Shown here in pieces: positions 43,001 to 58,600 of a stretch of 64,000 nt of DNA; position 1 is the stretch's first letter, and each line of letters opens with the position of its first letter. The stretch comes from Pardosa pseudoannulata (taxonomy: Eukaryota; Arthropoda; Arachnida; Araneae; Lycosidae): positions 1 through 64,000 of the forward strand of contig JAGEOH010000236.1 in NCBI GenBank assembly GCA_032207245.1, read 5' to 3'. Below the pieces are notes generated by a model, which worked only from the letters and a program-made list of their open reading frames with translations, made no database searches and was not told where the DNA came from. Position numbers and translations under genes: made by a program.

Positions 43001-46000
43001 GGACTGTTTAGACGCTAAAAGTCAATTTTGAGAAACAAGCGATTTTAAGCGAACTACTCAAGCTCTTGTCATTAGACTTGCTTAAATAGCGTAAAACACG
43101 GTTTTAGGCTATACTAGAGAGTTTCATTAACGTACTTTAAGTAGTTTCGTTAATATCGTCGAACTTGTATATTTGGACTGATTAGACGCTAAAAGTCAAT
43201 TTTGAGAAACAAGCGATTTTAAGCGAACTACTCAAGCTCTTGTCATTAGACTTGCTTAAATAGCGTAAAACACGGTTTTAAGCTATACTGGAGAGTTTCA
43301 TTAACGTACTTTAAGTAGTTTCGTTAATATCGTCGAACTTGTATATTTGGCCTGTTTAGACGCTAAAAGTCAATTTTGAGAAACAAGCGATTTTAAGCGA
43401 ACTACTCAAGCTCTTGTCATTAGACTTGCTTAAATAGCGTAAAACACGGTTTTAGGCTATACTAGAGAGTTTCATTAACGTACTTTAAGTAGTTTCGTTA
43501 ATATCGTCGAACTTGTATATTTGGACTGTTTAGACGCTAAAAGTCAATTTTGAGAAACAAGCGATTTTAAGCGAACTACTCAAGCTCTTGTCATTAGACT
43601 TGCTTAAATAGCGTAAAACACGGTTTTAGGCTATACTAGAAAGTTTCATTAACGTACTTTAAGTAGTTTCGTTAATATCGTCGAACTTGTATATTTGGCC
43701 TGTTTAGACGCTAAAAGTCAATTTTGAGAAACAAGCGATTTTAAGCGAACTACTCAAGCACTCGACATTAGACTTGCTTAAATAGCGTAAAACACGGTTT
43801 TAGGCTATACTAGAAAGTTTCATTAACGTACTTTAAGTAGTTTCGTTAATATCGTCGAACTTGTATATTTGGACTGTTTAGACGTAAATTCAATTTTGAG
43901 AAACAAGCGATTTTAAGCGAACTACTCAAGCACTCGACATTAGACTTGCTTAAATAGCGTAAAACGCGGTTTTACGCTATACTAGATAGTTTCATTAACG
44001 TACTTTAAGTAGTTTCGTTAATATCGTCGAACTTGTATATTTGGCCTGTTTAGATGCTAAAAGTGCCAATTTTGAGAAACAAGCGATTTTAAGCGAACTA
44101 CTCCAGCACTCGACATTAGACTTGCTTAAATAGCGTAATACACGGTTTTAGGCTATACTAGAACGTTTCATTAACGTACTTTAAGTAGTTTCGTTAATAT
44201 CGTCGAACTTGTATATTTGGCCTGTTTAGATGCTAAAAGTCAATTTTGAGAAACAAGCGATTTTAAGCGAACTACTCAAGCTCTTGTCATTAGACTTGCT
44301 TAAGTAGCGTAAAACACGGTTTTAGGCTATACTGGAGAGTTTCATTAACGTACTTTAAGTAGTTTCGTTAATATCGTCGAACTTGTATATTTGGCCTGTT
44401 TAGACTCTAAAAGTCAATTTTGAGAAACAAGCGATTTTAAGCGAACTACTCAAGCTCTTGTCATTAGACTTGCTTAAATAGCGTAAAACACGGTTTTAAG
44501 CTATACTGGAGAGTTTCATTAACGTACTTTAAGTAGTTTCGTTAATATCGTGGAACTTGTATGTTTAGCCTGTTTAGACGCTAAAAGTCAATTTTGAGAA
44601 ACAAGCGATTTTAAGCGAACTACTCAAGCACTCGACATTAGACTTGCTTAAATAGCGTAAAACACGGTTTTAGGCTATACTAGAAAGTTTCATTAACGTA
44701 CTTTAAGTAGTTTCGTTAATATCGTCGAACTTGTATATTTGGCCTGTTTAGACGCTAAAAGTCAATTTTGAGAAACAAGCGATTTTAAGCGAACTACTCA
44801 AGCTCTTGTCATTAGACTTGCTTAAATAGCGTAAAACACGGTTTTAGGCTATACTAGAAAGTTTCATTAACGTACTTTAAGTAGTTTCGTTAATATCGTC
44901 GAACTTGTATATTTGGACTGATTAGACGCTAAAAGTCAATTTTGAGAAACAAGCGATTTTAAGCGAACTACTCAAGCTCTTGTCATTAGACTTGCTTATA
45001 TAGCATAAAACACGGTTTTAGGCTATACTCTAGAGTTTCATTAACGTACTTTAAGTAGTTTCGTTAATATCGTCGAACTTGTATATTTGGCCTGTGTAGA
45101 CGCTAAAAGTCAATTTTGAGAAACAAGCGATTTTAAGCGAACTACTCAAGGTCTTGTCATTAGACTTGCTTAAATAGCGTAAAACACGGTTTTAGGCTAT
45201 ACTGGAGAGTTTCATTAACGTACTTTAAGTAGTTTCGTTAATATCGTCGAACTTGTATATTTGGCCTGTTTAGACGCTAAAAGTCAATTTTGAGAAACAA
45301 GCGATTTTAAGCGAACTACTCAAGCTCTTGTCATTAGACTTGCTTAAATAGCGTAAAACACGGTTTTAGGCTATACTAGAGAGTTTCATTAACGTACTTT
45401 AAGTAGTTTCGTTAATATCGTCGAACTTGTATATTTGACTGATTAGACGCTAAAAGTCAATTTTGAGAAACAAGCGATTTTAAGCGAACTACTCAAGCTC
45501 TTGTCATTAGACTAGCTTAAATAGCGTAAACACGGTTTTAGGCTATACTAGAGAGTTTCATTAACGTACTTGAAGTAGTTTCGTTAATATCGTCGAACTT
45601 GTATATTTGGAATGTTTAGACGCTAAAAGTCAATTTTGAGAAACAAGCGATTTTAAGCGAACTACTCAAGCTCTTGTCATTAGACTTGCTTAAATAGCGT
45701 AAAACACGGTTTTAGGCTATACTAGAAAGTTTCATTAACGTACTTTAAGTAGTTTCGTTAATATCGTCGAACTTGTATATTTGGCCTGTTTAGACGCTAA
45801 AAGTCAATTTTGAGAAACAAGCGATTTTAAGCGAACTACTCAAGCTCTTGTCATTAGACTTGCTTAAATAGCGTAAAACACGGTTTTAGGCTATACTAGA
45901 GAGTTTCATTAACGTACTTTAAGTAGTTTCGTTAATATCGTCGAACTTGTATATTTGGCCTGTTTAGACGCTAAAAGTCAATTTTGAGAAACAAGCGATT

Positions 46001-49000
46001 TTAAGCGAACTACTCAAGCTCTTGTCATTAGACTTGCTTAAATAGCGTAAAACACGGTTTTAGGCTATACTGGAGAGTTTCATTAACGTACTTTAAGTAG
46101 TTTCGTTAATATCGTCGAACTTGTATATTTGGACTGATTAGACGCTAAAAGTCAATTTTGAGAAACAAGCGATTTTAAGCGAACTACTCAAGCTCTTGTC
46201 ATTAGACTTGCTTAAATAGCGTAAAACACGGTTTTAGGCTATACTAGAGAGTTTCATTAACGTACTTTAAGTAGTTTCGTTAATATCGTCGAACTTGTAT
46301 ATTTGGACTGTTTAGACGCTAAAAGTCAATTTTGAGAAACAAGCGATTTTAAGCGAACTACTCAAGCTCTTGTCATTAGACTTGCTTAAATAGCGTAAAA
46401 CACGGTTTTAGGCTATACTGGAGAGTTTCATTAACGTACTTTAAGTAGTTTCGTTAATATCGTCGAACTTGTATATTTGGCCTGTTTAGACGCTAAAAGT
46501 CAATTTTGAGAAACAAGCGATTTTAAGCGAACTACTCAAGCTCTTGTCATTAGACTTGCTTAAATAGCGTAAAACACGGTTTTAGGCTATACTAGAGAGT
46601 TTCATTAACGTACTTTAAGTAGTTTCGTTAATATCGTCGAACTTGTATATTTGGCCTGTTTAGACGCTAAAAGTCAATTTTGAGAAACAAGCGATTTTAA
46701 GCGAACTACTCAAGCTCTTGTCATTAGACTTGCTTAAATAGCGTAAAACACGGTTTTAGGCTATACTGGAGAGTTTCATTAACGTACTTTAAGTAGTTTC
46801 GTTAATATCGTCGAACTTGTATATTTGGACTGTTTAGACGCTAAAAGTCAATTTTGAGAAACAAGCGATTTTAAGCGAACTACTCAAGCTCTTGTCATTA
46901 GACTTGCTTAAATAGCGTAAAACACGGTTTTAGGCTATACTGGAGAGTTTCATTAACGTACTTTAAGTAGTTTCGTTAATATCGTCGAACTTGTATATTT
47001 GGCCTGTTTAGACGCTAAAAGTCAATTTTGAGAAACAAGCGATTTTAAGCGAACTACTCAAGCTCTTGTCATTAGACTTGCTTAAATAGCGTAAAACACG
47101 GTTTTAGGCTATACTAGAGAGTTTCATTAACGTACTTTAAGTAGTTTCGTTAATATCGTCGAACTTGTATATTTGGCCTGTTTAGACGCTAAAAGTCAAT
47201 TTTGAGAAACAAGCGATTTTAAGCGAACTACTCAAGCTCTTGTCATTAGACTTGCTTAAATAGCGTAAAACACGGTTTTAGGCTATACTGGAGAGTTTCA
47301 TTAACGTACTTTAAGTAGTTTCGTTAATATCGTCGAACTTGTATATTTGGCCTGTTTAGATGCTAAAAGTCAATTTTGAGAAACAAGCGATTTTAAGCGA
47401 ACTACTCAAGCTCTTGTCATTAGACTTGCTTAAATAGCGTAAAACACGGTTTTAGGCTATACTAGAGAGTTTCATTAACGTACTTTAAGTAGTTTCGTTA
47501 ATATCGTCGAACTTGTATATTTGGCCTGTTTAGACGCTAAAAGTCAATTTTGAGAAAAAAGCGATTTTAAGCGAACTACTCAAGCTCTTGTCATTAGACT
47601 TGCTTAAATAGCGTAAAACACGGTTTTAGGCTATACTAGAGAGTTTCATTAACGTACTTTAAGTAGTTTCGTTAATATCGTCGAACTTGTATATTTGGCC
47701 TGTTTAGACGCAAAAAGTCAATTTTGAGAAACAAGCGATTTTAAGCGAACTACTCAAGCTCTTGTCATTAGACTTGCTTAAATAGCGTAAAACACGGTTT
47801 TAGGCTATACTGGAGAGTTTCATTAACGTACTTTAAGTAGTTTCGTTAATATCGTCGAACTTGTATATTTGGACTGATTAGACGCTAAAAGTCAATTTTG
47901 AGAAACAAGCGATTTTAAGCGAACTACTCAAGCTCTTGTCATTAGACTTGCTTAAATAGCGTAAAACACGGTTTTAAGCTATACTGGAGAGTTTCATTAA
48001 CGTACTTTAAGTAGTTTCGTTAATATCGTCGAACTTGTATATTTGGCCTGTTTAGACGCTAAAAGTCAATTTTGAGAAACAAGCGATTTTAAGCGAACTA
48101 CTCAAGCACTCGACATTAGACTTGCTTAAATAGCGTAAAACACGGTTTTAGGCTATACTAGAAAGTTTCATTAACGTACTTTAAGTAGTTTCGTTAATAT
48201 CGTCGAACTTGTATATTTGGCCTGTTTAGACGCTAAAAGTCAATTTTGAGAAACAAGCGATTTTAAGCGAACTACTCAAGCTCTTGTCATTAGACTTGCT
48301 TAAATAGCGTAAAACACGGTTTTAGGCTATACTGGAGAGTTTCATTAACGTACTTTAAGTAGTTTCGTTAATATCGTCGAACTTGTATATTTGGCCTGTT
48401 TAGACGCTAAAAGTCAATTTTGAGAAACAAGCGATTTTAAGCGAACTACTCAAGCTCTTGTCATTAGACTTGCTTAAATAGCGTAAAACACGGTTTTAGG
48501 CTATACTAGAGAGTTTCATTAACGTACTTTAAGTAGTTTCGTTAATATCGTCGAACTTGTATATTTGGACTGATTAGACGCTAAAAGTCAATTTTGAGAA
48601 ACAAGCGATTTTAAGCGAACTACTCAAGCTCTTGTCATTAGACTTGCTTAAATAGCGTATAACACGGTTTTAAGCTATACTGGAGAGTTTCATTAACGTA
48701 CTTTAAGTAGTTTCGTTAATATCGTCGAACTTGTATATTTGGCCTGTTTAGACGCTAAAAATCAATTTTGAGAAACAAGCGATTTTAAGCGAACTACTCA
48801 AGCACTCGACATTAGACTTGCTTAAATAGCGTAAAACACGGTTTTAGGCTATTCTAGAAAGTTTCATTAACGTACTTTAAGTAGTTTCGTTAATATCGTC
48901 GAACTTGTATATTTGGACTCATTAGACGCTAAAAGTCAATTTTGAGAAACAAGCGATTTTAAGCGAACTACTCAAGCTCTTGTCATTAGACTTGCTTATA

Positions 49001-52000
49001 TAGCTTAAAACACGGTTTTAGGCTATACTGGAGAGTTTCATTAACGTACTTTAAGTAGTTTCGTTAATATCGTCGAACTTGTATATTTGGACTGATTAGA
49101 CGCTAAAAGTCAATTTTGAGAAACAAGCGATTTTAAGCGAACTACTCAAGCACTCGACATTAGACTTGCCGAAATAGCTTAAAACACGGTTTTAGGCTAT
49201 ACTAGAGACTTTCATTAACGTACTTTAAGTAGTTTCGTTAATATCGTCGAACTTGTATATTTGGACTGATTAGACGCTAAAAGTCAATTTTGAGAAACAA
49301 GCGATTTTAAGCGAACTACTCAAGCTCTTGTCATTAGACTTGCTTAAATAGCGTAAAACACGGTTTTAGGCTATACTGGAGAGTTTCATTAACGTACTTT
49401 AAGTAGTTTCGTTAATATCGTCGAACTTGTATATTTGGCCTGTTTAGACGCTAAAAGTCAATTTTGAGAAACAAGCGATTTTAAGCGAACTACTCAAGCT
49501 CTTGTCATTAGACTTGCTTAAATAGCTTAAAACACGGTTTTAGGCTATACTGGAGAGTTTCATTAACGTACTTTAAGTAGTTTCGTTAATATCGTCGAAC
49601 TTGTATATTTGGACTGATTAGACGCTAAAAGTCAATTTTGAGAAACAAGCGATTTTAAGCGAACTACTCAAGCTCTTGTCATTAGACTTGCTTATATAGC
49701 TTAAAACACGGTTTTAGGCTATACTGGAGAGTTTCATTAACGTACTTTAAGTAGTTTCGTTAATATCGTCGAACTTGTATATTTGGCCTGTTTAGACGCT
49801 AAAAGTCAATTTTGAGAGACAAGCGATTTTAAGCGAACTACTCAAGCTCTTGTCATTAGACTTGCTTATATAGCTTAAAACACGGTTTTAGGCTATACTG
49901 GAGAGTTTCATTAACGTACTTTAAGTAGTTTCGTTAATATCGTCGAACTTGTATATTTGGACTGTTTAGACGCTAAAAGTCAATTTTGAGAAACAAGCGA
50001 TTTTAAGCGAACTACTCAAGCTCTTGTCATTAGACTTGCTTATATAGCTTAAAACACGGTTTTAGGCTATACTGGAGAGTTTCATTAACGTACTTTAAGT
50101 AGTTTCGTTAATATCGTCGAACTTGTATATTTGACTGTTTAGACGCTAAAAGTCAATTTTGAGAGACAAGCGATTTTAAGCGAACTACTCAAGCTCTTGT
50201 CATTAGACTTGCTTATATAGCTTAAAACACGGTTTTAGGCTATACTGGAGAGTTTCATTAACGTACTTTAAGTAGTTTCGTTAATATCGTCGAACTTGTA
50301 TATTTGGCCTGTTTAGACGCTAAAAGTCAATTTTGAGAAACAAGCGATTTTAAGCGAACTACTCAAGCTCTTGTCATTAGACTTGCTTATATAGCTTAAA
50401 ACACGGTTTTAGGCTATACTGGAGAGTTTCATTAACGTACTTTAAGTAGTTTCGTTAATATCGTCGAACTTGTATATTTGGACTGATTAGACGCTAAAAG
50501 TCAATTTTGAGAAACAAGCGATTTTAAGCGAACTACTCAAGCTCTTGTCATTAGACTTGCTTATATAGCATAAAACACGGTTTTAGGCTATACTCTAGAG
50601 TTTCATTAACGTACTTTAAGTAGTTTCGTTAATATCGTCGAACTTGTATATTTGGCCTGTGTAGACGCTAAAAGTCAATTTTGAGAGACAAGCGATTTTA
50701 AGCGAACTACTCAAGCTCTTGTCATTAGACTTGCTTATATAGCTTAAAACACGGTTTTAGGCTATACTGGAGAGTTTCATTAACGTACTTTAAGTAGTTT
50801 CGTTAATATCGTCGAACTTGTATATTTGGCCTGTGTAGACGCTAAAAGTCAATTTTGAGAAACAAGCGATTTTAAGCGAACTACTCAAGCTCTTGTCATT
50901 AGACTTGCTTATATAGCTTAAAACACGGTTTTAGGCTATACTGGAGAGTTTCATTAACGTACTTTAAGTAGTTTCGTTAATATCGTCGAACTTGTATATT
51001 TGGCCTGTTTAGACGCTAAAAGTCAATTTTGAGAAACAAGCGATTTTAAGCGAACTACTCAAGCTCTTGTCATTAGACTTGCTTAAATAGCGTAAAACAC
51101 GGTTTTAGGCTATACTGGAGAGTTTCATTAACGTACTTTAAGTAGTTTCGTTAATATCGTCGAACTTGTATATTTGGCCTGTTTAGACGCTAAAAGTCAA
51201 TTTTGAGAAACAAGCGATTTTAAGCGAACTACTCAAGCTCTTGTCATTAGACTTGCTTATATAGCTTAAAACACGGTTTTAGGCTATACTGGAGAGTTTC
51301 ATTAACGTACTTTAAGTAGTTTCGTTAATATCGTCGAACTTGTATATTTGGACTGATTAGACGCTAAAAGTCAATTTTGAGAGACAAGCGATTTTAAGCG
51401 AACTACTCAAGCTCTTGTCATTAGACTTGCTTATATAGCTTAAAACACGGTTTTAGGCTATACTGGAGAGTTTCATTAACGTACTTTAAGTAGTTTCGTT
51501 AATATCGTCGAACTTGTATATTTGGCCTGTTTAGACGCTAAAAGTCAATTTTGAGAAACAAGCGATTTTAAGCGAACTACTCAAGCTCTTGTCATTAGAC
51601 TTGCTTATATAGCTTAAAACACGGTTTTAGGCTATACTAGAAAGTTTCATTAACGTACTTTAAGTAGTTTCGTTAATATCGTCGAAGTTGTATATTTGGC
51701 CTGTTTAGGTGCTAAAAGTCAATTTTGAGAAACAAGCGATTTTAAGCGAACTACTCAAGCTCTTGTCATTAGACTTGCTTAAATAGCGTAAAACACGGTT
51801 TTAGGCTATACTGGAGAGTTTCATTAACGTACTTTAAGTAGTTTCGTTAATATCGTCGAACTTGTATATTTGGCCTGTTTAGACGCTAAAAGTCAATTTT
51901 GAGAAACAAGCGATTTTAAGCGAACTACTCAAGCTCTTGTCATTAGACTTGCTTATATAGCTTAAAACACGGTTTTAGGCTATACTGGAGAGTTTCATTA

Positions 52001-55000
52001 ACGTACTTTAAGTAGTTTCGTTAATATCGTCGAACTTGTATATTTGGCCTGTTTAGACGCTAAAAGTCAATTTTGAGAAACAAGCGATTTTAAGCGAACT
52101 ACTCAAGCTCTTGTCATTAGACTTGCTTATATAGCTTAAAACACGGTTTTAGGCTATACTGGAGAGTTTCATTAACGTACTTTAAGTAGTTTCGTTAATA
52201 TCGTCGAACTTGTATATTTGACTGATTAGACGCTAAAAGTCAATTTTGAGAAACAAGCGATTTTAAGCGAACTACTCAAGCTCTTGTCATTAGACTTGCT
52301 TATATAGCTTAAAACACGGTTTTAGGCTATACTGGAGAGTTTCATTAACGTACTTTAAGTAGTTTCGTTAATATCGTCGAACTTGTATATTTGGACTAAT
52401 TAGACGCTAAAAGTCAATTTTGAGAGACAAGCGATTTTAAGCGAACTACTCAAGCTCTTGTCATTAGACTTGCTTATATAGCTTAAAACACGGTTTTAGG
52501 CTATACTGGAGAGTTTCATTAACGTACTTTAAGTAGTTTCGTTAATATCGTCGAACTTGTATATTTGGCCTGTTTAGACGCTAAAAGTCAATTTTGAGAA
52601 ACAAGCGATTTTAAGCGAACTACTCAAGCTCTTGTCATTAGACTTGCTTATATAGCTTAAAACACGGTTTTAGGCTATACTGGAGAGTTTCATTAACGTA
52701 CTTTAAGTAGTTTCGTTAATATCGTCGAACTTGTATATTTGGACTGATTAGACGCTAAAAGTCAATTTTGAGAGACAAGCGATTTTAAGCGAACTACTCA
52801 AGCTCTTGTCATTAGACTTGCTTATATAGCTTAAAACACGGTTTTAGGCTATACTGGAGAGTTTCATTAACGTACTTTAAGTAGTTTCGTTAATATCGTC
52901 GAACTTGTATATTTGGCCTGTTTAGACGCTAAAAGTCAATTTTGAGAAACAAGCGATTTTAAGCGAACTACTCAAGCTCTCGACATTACACTTGCTTAAA
53001 TAGCGTAAAACACGGTTTTAGGCTATACTAGAAAGTTTCATTAACGTACTTTAAGTAGTTTCGTTAATATCGTCGAAGTTGTATATTTGGACTGATTAGA
53101 CGCTAAAAGTCAATTTTGAGAGACAAGCGATTTTAAGCGAACTACTCAAGCTCTTGTCATTAGACTTGCTTATATAGCTTAAAACACGGTTTTAGGCTAT
53201 ACTGGAGAGTTTCATTAACGTACTTTAAGTAGTTTCGTTAATATCGTCGAACTTGTATATTTGGCCTGTTTAGACGCTAAAAGTCAATTTTGAGAAACAA
53301 GCGATTTTAAGCGAACTACTCAAGCTCTTGTCATTAGACTTGCTTATATAGCTTAAAACACGGTTTTAGGCTATACTGGAGAGTTTCATTAACGTACTTT
53401 AAGTAGTTTCGTTAATATCGTCGAACTTGTATATTTGGCCTGTTTAGACGCTAAAAGTCAATTTTGAGAGACAAGCGATTTTAAGCGAACTACTCAAGCT
53501 CTTGTCATTAGACTTGCTTATATAGCTTAAAACACGGTTTTAGGCTATACTGGAGAGTTTCATTAACGTACTTTAAGTAGTTTCGTTAATATCGTCGAAC
53601 TTGTATATTTGGCCTGTTTAGACGCTAAAAGTCAATTTTGAGAAACAAGCGATTTTAAGCGAACTACTCAAGCTCTTGTCATTAGACTTGCTTATATAGC
53701 TTAAAACACGGTTTTAGGCTATACTGGAGAGTTTCATTAACGTACTTTAAGTAGTTTCGTTAATATCGTCGAACTTGTATATTTGGCCTGTGTAGACGCT
53801 AAAAGTCAATTTTGAGAAACAAGCGATTTTAAGCGAACTACTCAAGGTCTTGTCATTAGACTTGCTTATATAGCTTAAAACACGGTTTTAGGCTATACTG
53901 GAGAGTTTCATTAACGTACTTTAAGTAGTTTCGTTAATATCGTCGAACTTGTATATTTGGACTGTTTAGACGCTAAAAGTCAATTTTGAGAGACAAGCGA
54001 TTTTAAGCGAACTACTCAAGCTCTTGTCATTAGACTTGCTTATATAGCTTAAAACACGGTTTTAGGCTATACTGGAGAGTTTCATTAACGTACTTTAAGT
54101 AGTTTCGTTAATATCGTCGAACTTGTATATTTGGCCTGTTTAGACGCTAAAAGTCAATTTTGAGAAACAAGCGATTTTAAGCGAACTACTCAAGCTCTTG
54201 TCATTAGACTTGCTTATATAGCTTAAAACACGGTTTTAGGCTATACTGGAGAGTTTCATTAACGTACTTTAAGTAGTTTCGTTAATATCGTCGAACTTGT
54301 ATATTTGGCCTGTTTAGACGCTAAAAGTCAATTTTGAGAGACAAGCGATTTTAAGCGAACTACTCAAGCTCTTGTCATTAGACTTGCTTATATAGCTTAA
54401 AACACGGTTTTAGGCTATACTGGAGAGTTTCATTAACGTACTTTAAGTAGTTTCGTTAATATCGTCGAACTTGTATATTTGGCCTGTTTAGACGCTAAAA
54501 GTCAATTTTGAGAGACAAGCGATTTTAAGCGAACTACTCAAGCTCTTGTCATTAGACTTGCTTATATAGCTTAAAACACGGTTTTAGGCTATACTGGAGA
54601 GTTTCATTAACGTACTTTAAGTAGTTTCGTTAATATCGTCGAACTTGTATATTTGGCCTGTTTAGACGCTAAAAGTCAATTTTGAGAAACAAGCGATTTT
54701 AAGCGAACTACTCAAGCTCTTGTCATTAGACTTGCTTATATAGCTTAAAACACGGTTTTAGGCTATACTGGAGAGTTTCATTAACGTACTTTAAGTAGTT
54801 TCGTTAATATCGTCGAACTTGTATATTTGGCCTGTTTAGACGCTAAAAGTCAATTTTGAGAAACAAGCGATTTTAAGCGAACTACTCAAGCTCTTGTCAT
54901 TAGACTTGCTTATATAGCTTAAAACACGGTTTTAGGCTATACTGGAGAGTTTCATTAACGTACTTTAAGTAGTTTCGTTAATATCGTCGAACTTGTATAT

Positions 55001-55619
55001 TTGGCCTGTTTAGACGCTAAAAGTCAATTTTGAGAAACAAGCGATTTTAAGCGAACTACTCAAGCTCTTGTCATTAGACTTGCTTATATAGCTTAAAACA
55101 CGGTTTTAGGCTATACTGGAGAGTTTCATTAACGTACTTTAAGTAGTTTCGTTAATATCGTCGAACTTGTATATTTGGCCTGTTTAGACGCTAAAAGTCA
55201 ATTTTGAGAAACAAGCGATTTTAAGCGAACTACTCAAGCTCTTGTCATTAGACTTGCTTATATAGCTTAAAACACGGTTTTAGGCTATACTGGAGAGTTT
55301 CATTAACGTACTTTAAGTAGTTTCGTTAATATCGTCGAACTTGTATATTTGGCCTGTTTAGACGCTAAAAGTCAATTTTGAGAGACAAGCGATTTTAAGC
55401 GAACTACTCAAGCTCTTGTCATTAGACTTGCTTATATAGCTTAAAACACGGTTTTAGGCTATACTGGAGAGTTTCATTAACGTACTTTAAGTAGTTTCGT
55501 TAATATCGTCGAACTTGTATATTTGGCCTGTTTAGACGCTAAAAGTCAATTTTGAGAGACAAGCGATTTTAAGCGAACTACTCAAGCTCTTGTCATTAGA
55601 CTTGCTTATATAGCTTAAA

Positions 55620-55640
55620 ACACGGTTAAAACACGGTTTT
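55620..55640 (+). repeat. 11-bp duplication inside one satellite monomer
   Basis: TTAAAACACGG is present twice in direct succession here but once in all neighbouring monomers. A few hundred bases on (about 55,915) another monomer has two extra bases (GAGAGAAACAAG). Both are useful unique landmarks in an otherwise uniform array. Confidence 0.85.
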
Positions 55641-58600
55641 AGGCTATACTGGAGAGTTTCATTAACGTACTTTAAGTAGTTTCGTTAATATCGTCGAACT
55701 TGTATATTTGGCCTGTTTAGACGCTAAAAGTCAATTTTGAGAGACAAGCGATTTTAAGCGAACTACTCAAGCTCTTGTCATTAGACTTGCTTATATAGCT
55801 TAAAACACGGTTTTAGGCTATACTGGAGAGTTTCATTAACGTACTTTAAGTAGTTTCGTTAATATCGTCGAACTTGTATATTTGGCCTGTTTAGACGCTA
55901 AAAGTCAATTTTGAGAGAAACAAGCGATTTTAAGCGAACTACTCAAGCTCTTGTCATTAGACTTGCTTATATAGCTTAAAACACGGTTTTAGGCTATACT
56001 GGAGAGTTTCATTAACGTACTTTAAGTAGTTTCGTTAATATCGTCGAACTTGTATATTTGGCCTGTTTAGACGCTAAAAGTCAATTTTGAGAGACAAGCG
56101 ATTTTAAGCGAACTACTCAAGCTCTTGTCATTAGACTTGCTTATATAGCTTAAAACACGGTTTTAGGCTATACTGGAGAGTTTCATTAACGTACTTTAAG
56201 TAGTTTCGTTAATATCGTCGAACTTGTATATTTGGCCTGTTTAGACGCTAAAAGTCAATTTTGAGAGACAAGCGATTTTAAGCGAACTACTCAAGCTCTT
56301 GTCATTAGACTTGCTTATATAGCTTAAAACACGGTTTTAGGCTATACTGGAGAGTTTCATTAACGTACTTTAAGTAGTTTCGTTAATATCGTCGAACTTG
56401 TATATTTGGCCTGTTTAGACGCTAAAAGTCAATTTTGAGAGACAAGCGATTTTAAGCGAACTACTCAAGCTCTTGTCATTAGACTTGCTTATATAGCTTA
56501 AAACACGGTTTTAGGCTATACTGGAGAGTTTCATTAACGTACTTTAAGTAGTTTCGTTAATATCGTCGAACTTGTATATTTGGCCTGTTTAGACGCTAAA
56601 AGTCAATTTTGAGAGACAAGCGATTTTAAGCGAACTACTCAAGCTCTTGTCATTAGACTTGCTTATATAGCTTAAAACACGGTTTTAGGCTATACTGGAG
56701 AGTTTCATTAACGTACTTTAAGTAGTTTCGTTAATATCGTCGAACTTGTATATTTGGACTGATTAGACGCTAAAAGTCAATTTTGAGAGACAAGCGATTT
56801 TAAGCGAACTACTCAAGCTCTTGTCATTAGACTTGCTTATATAGCTTAAAACACGGTTTTAGGCTATACTGGAGAGTTTCATTAACGTACTTTAAGTAGT
56901 TTCGTTAATATCGTCGAACTTGTATATTTGGCCTGTTTAGACGCTAAAAGTCAATTTTGAGACACAAGCGATTTTAAGCGAACTACTCAAGCTCTTGTCA
57001 TTAGACTTGCTTATATAGCTTAAAACACGGTTTTAGGCTATACTGGAGAGTTTCATTAACGTACTTTAAGTAGTTTCGTTAATATCGTCGAACTTGTATA
57101 TTTGGCCTGTTTAGACGCTAAAAGTCAATTTTGAGAAACAAGCGATTTTAAGCGAACTACTCAAGCTCTTGTCATTAGACTTGCTTATATAGCTTAAAAC
57201 ACGGTTTTAGGCTATACTGGAGAGTTTCATTAACGTACTTTAAGTAGTTTCGTTAATATCGTCGAACTTGTATATTTGGACTTATTAGACGCTAAAAGTC
57301 AATTTTGAGAAACAAGCGATTTTAAGCGAACTACTCAAGCTCTTGTCATTAGACTTGCTTATATAGCTTAAAACACGGTTTTAGGCTATACTGGAGAGTT
57401 TCATTAACGTACTTTAAGTAGTTTCGTTAATATCGTCGAACTTGTATATTTGGCCTGTTTAGACGCTAAAAGTCAATTTTGAGAGACAAGCGATTTTAAG
57501 CGAACTACTCAAGCTCTTGTCATTAGACTTGCTTATATAGCTTAAAACACGGTTTTAGGCTATACTGGAGAGTTTCATTAACGTACTTTAAGTAGTTTCG
57601 TTAATATCGTCGAACTTGTATATTTGGACTGTTTAGACGCTAAAAGTCAATTTTGAGAAACAAGCGATTTTAAGCGAACTACTCAAGCTCTTGTCATTAG
57701 ACTTGCTTATATAGCTTAAAACACGGTTTTAGGCTATACTGGAGAGTTTCATTAACGTACTTTAAGTAGTTTCGTTAATATCGTCGAACTTGTATATTTG
57801 GCCTGTTTAGACGCTAAAAGTCAATTTTGAGAAACAAGCGATTTTAAGCGAACTACTCAAGCTCTTGTCATTAGACTTGCTTATATAGCTTAAAACACGG
57901 TTTTAGGCTATACTGGAGAGTTTCATTAACGTACTTTAAGTAGTTTCGTTAATATCGTCGAACTTGTATATTTGGACTGATTAGACGCTAAAAGTCAATT
58001 TTGAGAGACAAGCGATTTTAAGCGAACTACTCAAGCTCTTGTCATTAGACTTGCTTATATAGCTTAAAACACGGTTTTAGGCTATACTGGAGAGTTTCAT
58101 TAACGTACTTTAAGTAGTTTCGTTAATATCGTCGAACTTGTATATTTGGCCTGTTTAGACGCTAAAAGTCAATTTTGAGAGACAAGCGATTTTAAGCGAA
58201 CTACTCAAGCTCTTGTCATTAGACTTGCTTATATAGCTTAAAAAACGGTTTTAGGCTATACTGGAGAGTTTCATTAACGTACTTTAAGTAGTTTCGTTAA
58301 TATCGTCGAACTTGTATATTTGGACTGATTAGACGCTAAAAGTCAATTTTGAGAGACAAGCGATTTTAAGCGAACTACTCAAGCTCTTGTCATTAGACTT
58401 GCTTATATAGCTTAAAACACGGTTTTAGGCTATACTGGAGAGTTTCATTAACGTACTTTAAGTAGTTTCGTTAATATCGTCGAACTTGTATATTTGGCCT
58501 GTTTAGACGCTAAAAGTCAATTTTGAGAGACAAGCGATTTTAAGCGAACTACTCAAGCTCTTGTCATTAGACTTGCTTATATAGCTTAAAACACGGTTTT

